A program made the position numbers and the translations under genes. The notes under the pieces were generated by a model that had not been told where the DNA came from, did not search any database, and saw nothing but the letters and a program-made list of their open reading frames with translations. DNA of 64,000 nt from Colius striatus (lineage: Eukaryota; Chordata; Aves; Coliiformes; Coliidae), in assembly GCF_028858725.1 (NCBI RefSeq), contig NC_084766.1, forward strand, positions 22,050,501-22,114,500, read 5' to 3'. Shown piece after piece: positions 26,905-38,259 of this stretch (within the stretch, counting starts at the first letter, position 1; each line of letters begins with the position of its first letter).

Positions 26905-28152
26905 GAAATCTTTAACTATTTGCTTTGCGCGGCGCATCCCGCCCGCCGCACACGGGAAGGTGCTGCCGGGCGCGGCGGCTCCGGGCGCGCTCGGCCCGCG
27001 GGATGCAGCCACGGCTGACAGCCGCGGCCGGCCGCCTCCTCGGATTTATCGCCCACTTTGAGATCAGCAGGTTGCACCGAGAAGTATCGCGCTCCGGCAC
27101 GGGGCCGGTGCGCCCGCCCGCTGCCGTCGCCGGCTCGGGACGGCGAGCCAGCGGTCGAAGCTGGGAGAAACGGGGCCGGTGCTGGGGGGCCGGAGGAGGC
27201 GAGTGGTCCCCTTTGCTGGAGGAGCGCGGTGGCTCACCGGGCAAACCCGCAACTGTGCCGCCGCGTCGGCAGAGGAGCCTTCGCTGTCCTCTCGCTCACC
27301 TCGAAAGGCCCGGCTTGTATTTCTGCCGGCCGCGGAGGAAGGAGTCGTGGGCACCAGTCCGTCTCAGCCTCCCGATGCAGGTTCAAGCGCGGGTCACCGA
27401 GGGAAAGGGAGGTGAGCGCGGAAAGGAAATACCCAACCCTCCTTTCCCCGTGATCCACTGCCCGCCCTCGCCCGGGGCTTGCCGGCAGCCCGTGGCCGTC
27501 GGGGCTGCTGCGGCCGGGAAGAGGCGCCGGGCGCCGGCCGTGCCCCACGCCTGCAGGCAGGACGGGGAGGTTTCCCTCCCGGAGCCGGCGGACAAGCACC
27601 AGGAGCGGCTTTCCGGGAAGAAACGGCGGCACCGGGAGTGCGAGGGGGACTGCGCGGGTTGGGGCTGCCGCTGGGTCCCGGCGCAGGAGGAACCGACGGG
27701 GGCTCCGGCTGCGGGGGCAGAGGCGGGCTGGGGCCGCGCAGCGCTCCGCTGGGCACAGCTGTTACCAATGAACTATAGCACTGGCTTGGGTGGGGTTTTT
27801 TTTCTTTCCGTTTTTTCCCCGCTTCTTCCCTCCCTGTTACTTTGGCTTTCTTGCTCCCAGACGAGCTCAATAAACGCTGGAAGTTGTGTGTGCGTTTGTG
27901 CAGGGGACGGGGAATATGTCACTTTTAATCACTATTTTCCTGACAACGCATTGCACAAGACCCTCCCTCCTCTTCCGATGCCTTGAGGGAGCGGAGCTGC
28001 CCGCCTCTGCAGCGCCTTGCCCAAAAAGCAGCCTACCCCTCCCCGGGGGTACTTCCTCGGCCCCGGGTGCAGCGCAGCCCCTCGGGGCCCGGCCGGCGCT
28101 GGCCGGGAGCGGCGGCCGCGCCCTGACCCGCCGCTCTCCCCTCGCCGGGCGC

Positions 28153-28169
28153 TGACCTGCTTGTGACCT
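28153..28169 (-). promoter_or_regulatory. CYP26A1: Distal perfect DR5 RARE (R2)
   Basis: TGACCT GCTTG TGACCT on the plus strand is AGGTCA N5 AGGTCA on the minus, an exact consensus DR5. It lies about 1.4 kb upstream of the CYP26A1 ATG and 1.28 kb from R1. Mammalian CYP26A1 has a second, upstream RARE about 2 kb from the promoter that acts together with R1; this is the likely counterpart. It also lies about 2.1 kb from the CYP26C1 stop codon, so it could influence both genes. Confidence 0.85.
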
Positions 28170-28319
28170 ACAACACGGACCGTGACATCTGCGTGAACCC
28201 GGCAGGCAACCGCGCCAAGTTCACTGTCTATCAAAATAACGAGATACGGTGGCCTGAGCACCGATAATTGCCACAGGAAGGCTTTATTATCTCCCCAGCT
28301 GTGTATTCCCCAGCCATCG

Positions 28320-28500
28320 GCTCGAAAAGAATCAAATGGTAAAGAATGAAAGGGATAATTAAAAACATCTTCGAAGGGGGTCAATAAATTAACAGCCTAA
28401 TATGAACAAACTTTGATTACAAGTAACAATTATTACACTTCATTTGTAAATGCTCGTGTTTATCTGCAAACAAAATCACTTTCGAGTCTTTTTGTCTTTT
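28320..28500. promoter_or_regulatory. AT-rich candidate enhancer block next to R2
   Basis: Directly beyond the CpG island the sequence turns AT-rich and holds a cluster of developmental factor motifs: CTTTGAT (TCF/LEF) at 28,411-28,417, TAATTA-type homeobox cores near 28,356, AACAAT (SOX) near 28,425, and TGTTTAT/AAACAAA (FOX) near 28,459-28,472. Short motifs occur by chance, so the case rests on clustering and closeness to R2. Activity is not shown. Confidence 0.35.
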
Positions 28501-29571
28501 TTTTTAAAGCTAGATTCACGTTACATTTTTCAGCGGGTGGCTACGGGGCTCGTTAGTGCTCGGGGTAATTTCTGAGTGTGCTGCAGAAGGAACCCCTTGC
28601 CCTCCCGTCTCCAGCGCCGGGCGCTGCGGGACCAGCCCTGCCTGCGGTGGGAGCCTGTGTCGCCCGCGGCTCACAGCCGCGCCGGCAGCTCCAGCTAATT
28701 AGTCATTGCCCCTTGCAGCCACCACCTACCGATTCCACCTCTGATAGCCAGAAAGATTCACCTTTCAGGGCAAGGTCAGGAGGGGGGGAGGCTCTGGTTC
28801 ACTACGGGGTCGACCTGCCAACAGCATTTAACTCAGCCCTGCAGTTCAAACTCTTCCAGATTTGACCTGTCACATTTGGGAGCCACATTTCTACCCCAGG
28901 TAGCTCAATGCGCAGCCCAGCTAATGGCAGTGCACGCCCCACGGGCTGGCCAGGGTGATCTCATTGGTAGCCTGGCACAGAAGCAGGGCAATGACAGATT
29001 CAGAGGACAAGGGAGTTCCCCTGAGCATTTCCAAAAGGACTCTGGGCAGGTGCCATGTTCTGGAGGTCAAGCTGCTGCTAGTTCTTCACAAAGAGCACAT
29101 CATGCCACCAGGCCCAGAATGCGCTGGAGGTACAAAGCAGATGATTTTCCCCACTGCTTCCATGACAGTGGAGTGAAGAGGTGAAGCTAAAGAACACATT
29201 GCAGTGGAGCAAGGACCTAGGTCCAGCCGTGTTCTTCATGCAAAAGTAACAAGACTAATATCATCTTACATGGGAAAGAAATACCCTGTGTCCCAATGAG
29301 GTGGGTGGTACTCAGAAGCCACCTAAAAGATATCCTCAGCACCAAGGTTTAGCCCCAGGTACCACCCCTGAATGGACCCACAGAGCTGCTGTCCTGGCAC
29401 CTTCCCTGGCAGAGGTAGGCTCCAGGCGGTGACAGTCTATTTTGTCAGCCAGCCACCTTGGGGCCTGTGTCACTTTGCAGATGTTTCCTCTGCAATGAGA
29501 ACGGCATCATCAGAAACAGGGGGCTTTCTACCACAAATAAGACACATTCAGAAATGTCCATTTTGCAAAGG

Positions 29572-29577
29572 TTTATT
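29572..29577 (-). terminator. CYP26C1: Candidate CYP26C1 poly(A) signal
   Basis: Plus-strand TTTATT reads AATAAA on the minus strand, about 700 bases past the CYP26C1 stop codon. It is the first canonical hexamer I found downstream and would give a 3' UTR of roughly 0.7 kb. The (CAG)n run at about 29,685-29,698 would lie inside this UTR as CTG repeats. Confidence 0.5.
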
Positions 29578-30278
29578 CCCCAAAGCCGCCTCCCCTGCTT
29601 CATTCCAATCCCTTGGTCAGGCTGTGACTGGGGAGCGCATCCTGCAGGGACCTCAGAAGAGGGCTTCATGGCAGACCCCAAGCAGCAGCAGCAGCACAGT
29701 GCTCAGGCACAACATATGCAGCTACTACTGCTGGGTGAATGAGGCAAGTCCTCTTTGTGGCCAGCTCGAATGGGAAGTGCAGGAATGAGATTAAATATTT
29801 ACAGTAAAAACTACTTTAGACCCTATTATTCTAGCCACAGCTGATGCCATAGATTGGGCAGTCCTGGCTGGTGTTTCCTGTAGACACTCCTCCATCTTTC
29901 CTCTTTTTGCATCTAAAAAACCTACAGTGTACAGGATGTTCATCCTGCTTCTCCTATAACATATCCATGGGAGATAACCCTGGGACAGAAAAGCTCTGGG
30001 AGCTTTAACTATGAGGCTGAGAGTTTTTATCTCCATTCCCAGTGTCTGGAGACCTGTGTGGTACAGGGGATGTTCTCTGCCAGCAGTGGGTTTTGCTCCC
30101 AGATTGGGGCTGAGGTTCACCCCAGTGCTCAGGGACAGGACTCTGCAAGACTCTCCCTACTGGCTTGCACATGAGGAGGGGAAAAAAACCCAACCTTTGG
30201 GGTTTTGCTCTGCAGTGACCCAGTGCCACACTCAGCCCGGGGCAGCAGAGACCCGTACCCAGCAGCCAAGGATGGCCA

Positions 30279-33200
30279 TCAATGCTGGGGCTGAGCAGGG
30301 CAGCATGCCCTGGGGCAGGCCTTGGTGCTGCAGCTGGGCTGTAAAGGGTGGAAGTAGAGCTGCAGCCCATCACCGACAGGGTGCACGATGGGCACGGTCT
30401 GCATGGTGGGGTAGCTGGGGGTGGCCAGCTCCCAGCGGGCTGTGCTGACCAGCTCGATGGCCAGCAGTTTGAGGATGGCCTGTGCCAGCTCCTTGCCGAT
30501 GCAGCTCCGCGCGCCTCCGCCAAAGGGGATGTAGTGGAAGCGGCCTGCGGCCTCTGTCCGGGCGGTGCTGAATCGGTCGGGGTCAAAGCTACCGGGAGGG
30601 CTCTGGTAGACAGCGGCTGTCTCATGTGTGTCACGGATGCTGTACATGACGCTCCAGCCCTTGGGGATCTGGTAGCCCTGGGCAAGAGGGAGAGAAGAGG
30701 GGATGTGTGTTACATACCTGTGCAGCCAGCTGTGCTAGTGGAGGATGGAGCAGAGGGTGCCAGAGGACAGCCCCAGCACATTATCTGTCTGCTCTCCAAC
30801 TCTTTTTCTCCCCAGCCCATCTGAGACCCACAAAAGTTGCTGGGTGCCACTTTCCCGAGATATACTGCCAGGCACCACCTCTGTGCCAGACACAGGGTGC
30901 TGAGAGGTAGTGGCAGGCACCAGCTCCCTAGGAGCCCATCAGTGTGTGAAGCACTTACATCCAGCTCAAATGTCTGCAGGGCTGTCCTGTAGCCTCCGGA
31001 GACGGGAGGCAGCACTCGCAGCACCTCCTTAATCACGCAGTCCAGGTACCGCAGGCAGCTCAGCTTCTCCAGGCTGATGTCTGAAGGGCAGCGACAGCTC
31101 TGCCCAGATGGTGCCCTGAGCTGGGGGCCAGGACAAGGACTGCTCTGGGGGAGGGTGGGCTCTGGTGCAGTGCAGGGCTGAGGAGGACCTGTTGCCGTTG
31201 GGCCCGGGGGCTGGCTCTGGTCCTCACAAGCATCTTTGGCTGTGGGGCAGAGAAGTGGCTTTGCATTGTCCCTGCTCTGGGCTGTCGGGGAGTCTGGGCA
31301 GGGTCCCACAGGGCAGTGCTCACACTGCTGGTACAGCTCATGGGACATTAGCTCCTGCCTTATTTTTTCAATCACTGAGGGATGCTTCAGTAGCAGGAGG
31401 ATCAGAGAGGTGCTGGCACTAGCCGTGGTGAAAAAAGCAGCAAATATGAGCTCAATCGCGGACTCCTGGAAGAGGACGGAAGGGGAAAAGTTTGAATGCC
31501 ATTTTAAACTTGTTGTGATTCAGACCATTCTCATCTTTTGCAGGTTTTGTTCCTGTGCAGAAGGCCCTGGCATCCCCTCTGCTCTCCACAAACCTGCACC
31601 CACCCTGGTTTGGCAGAAACCAAAACAAGACACCCTTCTTCTTCCATTCCATACAAATTGGACATCCACTTGCCAAGCGACTGATGCAGAAGCACAACTG
31701 AGGTGAGTACACACCAGCTCCAGCTCAACTCTTCTGACCTTTCCTCCCAAGATTTTCAAATTGTACAGAAACATTTTTAACGTGCATTTTAGCATACTGA
31801 GTGAAGTTCATTTCAAGCATTACACTTTTTACCTTCATCTGCCAATTCCCCTTTCTGCCCAGCTTTTATCTTTATGCCTTGTGTTTATGCATAAGTCCTA
31901 GATGTGCTGGCAGCTAAAATGGGTTGCATCTGATCAATTTCCAATTATAATTGACCATTTGCTTGTCTGGGAGGGGACTCAACAGAACTGAAAGCAGAAA
32001 GAACTCTGCTATAGCAGGTCAGTCTGGGTGATGCTGTAGCTGTCAGGGAGCTCTCACCCAAGCAAGTAAAGGACTCCTCACGTACAGCAGTGTCCCTGAT
32101 AGCTCCATAGCAAATAACAAGTTAGGAGGTTAACCAGTTCAGATGGACCACAGCAGTCAAATAAACCCTATGTATCCATGCTCACGGATCCCCACACAGC
32201 CTCCCACTACTTCTGGGACAGTCTGCAGGGCCTATATGGCGCAGCACTTGCCAGGCTGCTATGGGCTGTTTGCAGCACCCTGTGATCAATGTTTGGAAGT
32301 TATTTTTCCAAAAGTTAAGGGTTGTCTGAGCTGGGTCACGGTATGTCACATCTCCACCACAATGCTTAAATTTAAAGCACCATCTGAAGGTGTCAGCAGC
32401 TCTGTAGCACTGGGCTGGGAGCCCTCAGGCCAGAGGCCAGACCTGAAAGCCAAGGGAGAAGCCTGAGGGAGAAGCACAGGGAGCTGCCACTCCCTGAGGA
32501 GTGGGACCTGTGTGGCACTACTGAGCACTAATTGCTCCAGCCCAGGACCAAAGCACAGCAAATCTCCCTATGGAGACAGCAGTTTCCTCTCACACAGATA
32601 TGTGTCTGGACTTTAAAACTGTCTGACACAACTGGTTTGTGGAGACATGAAGCCAAAAACACAGGGAAGGACACCTGAAGCCTGAAGGTACCTGGCATCA
32701 AATCAGGTAAGGTCAAGGGTAATATAACAAGGATTACTTTTTGCCACCATCTCCCCAGCAACATGTACTGGTGTACTAGAGGTTTTTTGCCAAAGTGTAG
32801 CTCTCAAGGGCACCTTTCAGCTGAAATAAAACCTTTGAAACAACAGATCCCTGCCGACCCCACCACACCTCCTGCAGGCGTTGGCAGGAACTTGTACATT
32901 CACAAGGTGGCAGACCCAGGTGAAATCTCTCAGTTCCACCACTTGCAATCAAACCCCAAGATATTTCAACAACATGCAAGGAATTTAGGGCAGGCTCTAA
33001 GATTTGAAATAACAGCCCTTATGACTCCCTGCACCATCCTCTGACAGTGCTGCCACATAAGCTGTGACACTGAGCTGCTGGTTTTCCCTCCCCACTTTTA
33101 CAAGACCAGCAAAAGTAGTAACTGGGAGGCAGCATCACTTGTACTGTCCCTGTGCTGCAGCCTGACTCCCCACATATTCCACCCATTCAGCCAGAGACAG

Positions 33201-36200
33201 CACTACTATGTAGAATGAGTTGGGTTGGTTTTTTTTAATCCTTCCAAGGTTTCAGATTTTTTTGGCAAAGTGGTATCTTTTACATGCCCTTTACATTTCA
33301 AAGGTCCTGCTGATTTCACACCAGTAGTCGAAATCACAGTGTATTTAGGAAAAGGTCTGGGAAAAAACATCCTTCAAAATCATTGAACCGAAAGTGAATT
33401 AGTAATTGGTGTGTGCCAGTGTTTGGAGTGTCTCTCAAAGTCAAGATATACCCATGACTCTGGGAAATCTTTGGACTTTTTATCCAGTTATACTATTTCA
33501 CTTCTTAGAGTGAAGAATATTGCCATAATTGCAAGCATAGGCAGTTCGGTTTGTGAGTCCTTTTGTTAAATACAGTCAAGGTAGACAACTCCTAACTGTA
33601 AAGGTACAGGGCAGCATGTGAATATGCTATCGTTTGAATCAGCTGGCCCATGGTGACCGTCATAGACTCCTTGCTATGTTTAATGTCCCCTTATTCCATT
33701 TCTGGTCAGAGCCAGGGACATGAGACATCATGTAATTATTTGTGTGTAATATCCATGTGAATACTAGCAGAGATTAATCAGCCTTAATAAATAATATTAT
33801 TTTTAAAAAATAAATTACAGCAAACCCCATTCTATTAGAATAAATGCTACAATAAATAATTATAATAAAATTAAGACTATATGATGATTCTAAATGTACA
33901 TAATGGTGTAAAGTCTTTCAAATATTTTAGATTTAGAGATTACACTTTTACAAAATATTTATAAACCATTACTCTGGATAGTCTTCCATAAATACACAAA
34001 TAAACAGCAAAACTGTATATGTTCAATACTGTTAAAACTATATTCAAATACTTTTAAATTATATTCAGCTGCTATACCCAAAAACCGCTTCAAAACTTGT
34101 TATATAAGCACAGCATCACCTGTCACTCACCGACACCAAGTGACCAGAAGCTTTGAATGATGCAGTGCTATTGACAGTTTTCACCCCAAGATCTTTAGCA
34201 GAACATGCTTCACATTCATGTGGTAGTTTTGGATCAGGAAGGACTAGGGGGTTCATCCCTAAGTCACCAGGATGCATCATGTTGCATCACAGCAATCCAC
34301 CAGCTAGATGATCTAGCTAATGAAGAGGTGATAGGAAATGACCCAGAATCTATCGTTCCATCCCTCTCCCCATTTTGATACATGGGCTCAGAGCCTTTTG
34401 GGCACACAGCTCTGAGGAACACAGTGACATGATCTACATGCCGCAGTATGCCAGGTGCTAGGAGGTGTTTGAGGAGCACACAATTAACTCTGTATATTTC
34501 CAAGAGAATATCTTGGAGGTTACTGAGAGCACACTGACATATAGAGCCTTAGCACAACCATGTAACTCTCCCCACATCCTAAGACAAGCTGCAGCCTGGT
34601 GGCTGTAAAGAGGAAAAGCAGCAGCACTATTTATTCCCTTATTAAATATCATCTCTCTTCTAACAGAGACACAACCCCACAACAGCATACAAGCATGATG
34701 AGCCAGGGCTTTCTCACTTGCACTGGAGATGGTGTCGTCTGAGTTGGTAAGAAGAGGGCAAGGGGCAGCAGCTGGTGGTGGATCCCCTCCTGCCCCTCAC
34801 TCCAGATCTCTAAAACAGTGACTGAGTCAGAAAGGACACTGCAAGGGAGGCTCTCCTTACCTTTAGCTCCTGCATGGTGAATTCTTTGCCATGTTCCTTG
34901 GCACTGTTTATTATGAAATCCAGAGCATCGCTGTGATGTTCTGGGTTGTTTCTCTGCAGTTTTTCTTGTATAGCCTTCTCCATAAACTCATGTAGCATGT
35001 CTCGTGCTTTGATTCCCTGTGGGAGGCAAGTACAGTTCAGGAAAGCCTTAGGAACTGTCCCTCTCTCCAGAGAGATGGGGGGACCCCAGGTGTCACAATC
35101 CTTAATCCCAGGATCTGTAACAGCAAGAACTGGTTAATTTGTTGCCCAGTCCCAGAGCCTTGCAAGAGGCAGCAGTTTGAGAGGAAGAGAGAAAACTGCT
35201 GCAAATTCTGTTGCCTTGCTGCCATGAATCAAAGTCCTAAGAAACACTCTGAGAGGAACAGACAGCAGTAAAGACATGATACAGAGTCCAAAGGCACCTG
35301 TGCTGAACAAACCCAAGGTAGCGTCTGGTTCTAAAGAAGTTTGTCCAAAGAGATGAGAAAAAGTAACAATAAAACTGAGTCCAAGTAGCAAGGCACATCT
35401 GAGACAGGAACAAATGAGTGACTTTACCAGAGCATAGTAGATAAAGACACATTGATCATATCCAGATCATCTCCAGTTGTGATGCACTCCTGTGCGCCAA
35501 GTCAAGTGATCAGCAGTCTCTTTGCAAAGTGGGATGGATGGAGTCAGTGTGTGGCTCTGTATTGAGATGCCACCTCCAACAGCCAGGACCAGAGATCTAG
35601 GATGAAAAATGGCCAGGACCAGATATTTCGAGGAGGATACAAAGGCTGAGATTTCAGGTGGGATAGACTGGAAAAGGAAAGAGGTCAGGGCTCAAGGAGA
35701 AAGATAAGGGGACCTACATGCAAGTGGAAGAGGTTGGTCTGGGGCTGATCTGAGAGAGGACATGGAGGAGGATGAAAGCTCACACTGGTGACAACCTGCA
35801 AAGAGAAACTGGACAGGGAAAATAAGAGCTTTAAATTGGTGAAGAAAAGCAGCAGGGAGGCTGCAGAGAACTGGATTGGCTAGGTAAGGTGATCCTGTGG
35901 GGCAGAGCTCATGGTAGAAATAAGATATTGGGCCAGAAACCTGGCTGAAAGGGGCAGCAGATTTGAGCTATTGTAAGGGTGGGGAAGCCAACATCAATCA
36001 GGGAACAGAGATTGAAATGTGAGAGGGGTGGGACTCAGGACCAGTTCCTAGCACAGGAGTGTGGGGAGGCAGGCTAAAGAGCAGAGCAGCAGGGAAGAAT
36101 GCAGGTTGAAAGAGACAGAGGAGTCTGTCCCTCTGCCAAGTTCTTCTCCAGGACCCCTCACTGTCTCTCTGCTCCTGATGGACAAGGGACTGTAAGATGG

Positions 36201-37540
36201 TCTCAAGTCCTCAGCCTGCCCTGAGGTGCGTAGGGAGTGCTAACCCAAGATGTGCTGTGCCCACCTGCCCTTATGCTCGTGCCCACAGACTTCTCTGCCA
36301 TGGACTGACATGAGTCCAGCTGGGATGAGATGAGAGAGGACCAGATACAATGGAGTAACTAGAGCCAACAGAGGCAACATAGAGTGAGAATTGTACAGGC
36401 AACACTGTACAATGAACTGGAAACAGCATCTGGAGGTGCTGGAAGCCAACCAAAAGCAGGTGAGAAGTGCAGCTAGGAGATGGTGGGGATGGGCAAGACA
36501 CGAGGCCTTCAGACCTGGAACGGGGTGCTGCAGATGTCCTGACCCATCAAAAGTGCCCCTTAGTGGGCCTGGGAATAGGAAGTCTGTGCCACCAGGGCCT
36601 GGGCCCCTGTCCTCAGGCACGGGGAGTGGGACAGGAGGCAGTACCTTGCGCAGCCCGCTGAAGGGTATGTTGAGGGGCAGGGAGAAGAGGTTCTCCACCA
36701 GCTGATCAAAAGTTTTGGCCAGGTCCTTGAACTGCTTTTCCTCCAGGCGGAGCCCCAGCAGAATCTGAGCTGCAATGCGGAAAGTTAAGGTTTTAGTGGA
36801 GGAATAAACTGCGATGGAGCCTGGCTCCATGCACCAGCCCCGCAGCTCCCAGCTCACAACCTTCTGGATACGTGGCAGGTAGCTCTCCAGGGCAGCGTGG
36901 CTGAATACTCTGGCCAGGATCTAGAAGGAGAAGGGGAAGGAACAAAGGCAGGTGGTTAAAGCAGGAGGCTCTCTGTGCCACCGAGGGCCAGGTGTGGGCA
37001 GGAGGTGCCGCATGTGCTGTGCGCCCGTTGGGGTGGCTGGAGGCTCACCTTGCGGCGCTGGCGGTGCAGGTCACCAACGGAGCTGAGCAGGGTGTGGGAG
37101 CCCAGGATGATCTGGGTGCTCTGAGGCCACTGTGTGCTGACCAGCATGTGCTCGCCCAGCAGGATCTTGCGGATGTTCTCAGCGCCCGTCACCCGCACCA
37201 CTGGCCGGCCCAAGAGGTGGGTCTTGAAGACGTTCCCGTACCTCTCCCGCCGGGAGCTGTGGAAGCGCGAGCCCTGGAGACGAGCCACAGGTCAGCTCGG
37301 GACTCCTGTCCGCCCCTTACTGCCCCGTCCCCGACCCCTGCGCCTTACCTGGAGCAGCCAGTGCAGGGTCTCCCCGAAGAAGGGCCAGCCCATGGAGCCC
37401 TTGGGCAGGGGCAGGGCGCTGGCGCGGTCGCGGCTGAGGCTCCAGCGCAGCGCCCATAGGTGCCGCCCCAGGGAGACCAGCAGCGCCAGGACCAGCAGCC
37501 CCAGGGCTGCCGCTTCGGGCCAGGACTGCCCCGCCGGCAT
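30279..37540 (-). CDS. CYP26C1: CYP26C1, retinoic acid-metabolising P450 (6 exons, complete)
   Basis: Microsomal P450 that metabolises all-trans and 9-cis retinoic acid. Coding exons on the minus strand: 37,540-37,349; 37,273-37,049; 36,920-36,645; 35,016-34,861; 31,465-30,959; 30,677-30,279. All junctions are GT-AG and phase 0. The product is about 584 residues, against about 522 in human; a Pro/Cys/Ser-rich insert at roughly 324-413, between the I-helix region and the K-helix, explains most of the excess. A hydrophobic anchor lies at 10-25. The I-helix reads AAFFTT (292-297), lacking the usual acidic residue, as in human CYP26C1. K-helix E430/R433; heme loop [10 protein letters not shown] at 504-513 with Cys511. 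Exon 5 merges what are exons 5 and 6 in CYP26A1, and exon 4 ends three codons later than its CYP26A1 equivalent. The start at 37,540 is downstream of the TATA box; an in-frame ATG at 37,744 overlaps that box. Confidence 0.96.
31466..34860 (-). other. CYP26C1: CYP26C1 intron 4 (3.4 kb)
   Basis: The largest intron of CYP26C1, between the exon ending in codons for QELK and the exon starting ESAIE. Both edges have clean splice sites (GTAAGG donor; CTCTTCCAG acceptor). The interior holds short overlapping open frames and AT-rich stretches (about 33,780-34,080). I see no additional exon or repeat that I can name. Confidence 0.7.
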
Positions 37541-38200
37541 CCTCCTCCCGGGCGACGGGGCGGGCGCGGGGGATGCGGCGGGTCCCCGCTCCGGGGCAGG
37601 GGGCGGCCCCAGCGCTGTCACGCGCGGGGGCCCGGGCGTCCCGCGACTCGGCTGCCGGCAGCGGCTGCTCCGCGGCGGGCCCCGCCGCCTGCTGCCCGCC
37701 CGGCCCCGCTCGCCTCCTGCTGACGGTTCGCCCCTCGGCCACATTTATATAGATATTGGCCACTTACGCCCGATCCACCTTCGGAGATGACGTATTCACT
37801 GCATATTTAAGCAGCGCGGCCAAATGCGGTGATTGGCGCGGGAGAACCGGGGATGGTGACTGAGGGGCACGGGGGGATGCAGCCGGGGCAGCCTCCCTCT
37901 CCTCGGCGTAGGGGCCCGCCGCCCCTCCCCCTGCCCCGGCACTGCTGGCCAAGCCAGGCCGGCTCCGCGGCGGGACGGCAGCTCCACGGCACGGAGTCCC
38001 CGGCACTCCCTCGGGTCTGCTCTCCCCGCAGCCCAGGAAAAGACGGCGAGCATCGTCCCGGGATTCCCCCGCCCGCGGAGCGCTCCGGCCCCGCTCTGCA
38101 GCCCCCCCGCCGCCCTCAGCCCCCCGGACCCCACTCTGCTGTCACAGACACCCGGACCCCCTCCCCGGGGGTAAAGCACCAAAGAGCCGGGACCCGTACA
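36950..38200. promoter_or_regulatory. CpG island at CYP26C1 5' end
   Basis: GC- and CpG-rich sequence covers exons 1-2 of CYP26C1, its 5' UTR and about 0.6 kb upstream. Boundaries are by eye. It ends a short way from the 3' UTR of EXOC6, so the CYP26C1 promoter lies within a few hundred to about 1,500 bases of the upstream gene's end. Long frames in this island on both strands are compositional artefacts. Confidence 0.7.
37744..37751 (-). promoter_or_regulatory. CYP26C1: CYP26C1 TATA box
   Basis: Plus-strand TTTATATA reads TATATAAA on the minus strand, 204 bases upstream of the chosen ATG. A CCAAT core (GGCCAATATC) lies immediately upstream at about 37,753-37,762, closer than usual. A CRE-like TGACGTA is at about 37,787. 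Expected transcription start is about 37,715. Confidence 0.65.
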
Positions 38201-38259
38201 GGGCCCAACGAAACCAGCTCTGAGGTGCATCCCAGTGCACAAAATGAAACAAGGATATT

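Larger units (their letters stand above)
25500..28250. promoter_or_regulatory. CpG island over CYP26A1 5' half and promoter
   Basis: Dense CpG and high GC run from the middle exons of CYP26A1 through its promoter and about 1.4 kb upstream. The densest part is roughly 26,900-27,780. Boundaries are estimated by eye. Such an island is typical of a developmentally regulated promoter. Both DR5 elements lie within it, the second near its upstream edge. Long open frames across 26,900-28,100 on both strands are a by-product of the GC content. Confidence 0.75.

Noticed and set aside
26925-27986. 353-codon plus-strand open frame, the longest in the window
   Set aside because: It lies wholly in the CYP26A1 upstream CpG island. 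Its peptide is compositional (Arg, Ala, Gly, Pro) with no domain, and several other frames are open over the same bases. Stop codons are rare there because of the GC content.
37541-37744. Upstream in-frame ATG of CYP26C1 at 37,744
   Set aside because: It overlaps the TATA box, and the extension is a GC-driven Pro/Arg/Gly string unlike any CYP26 N-terminus.
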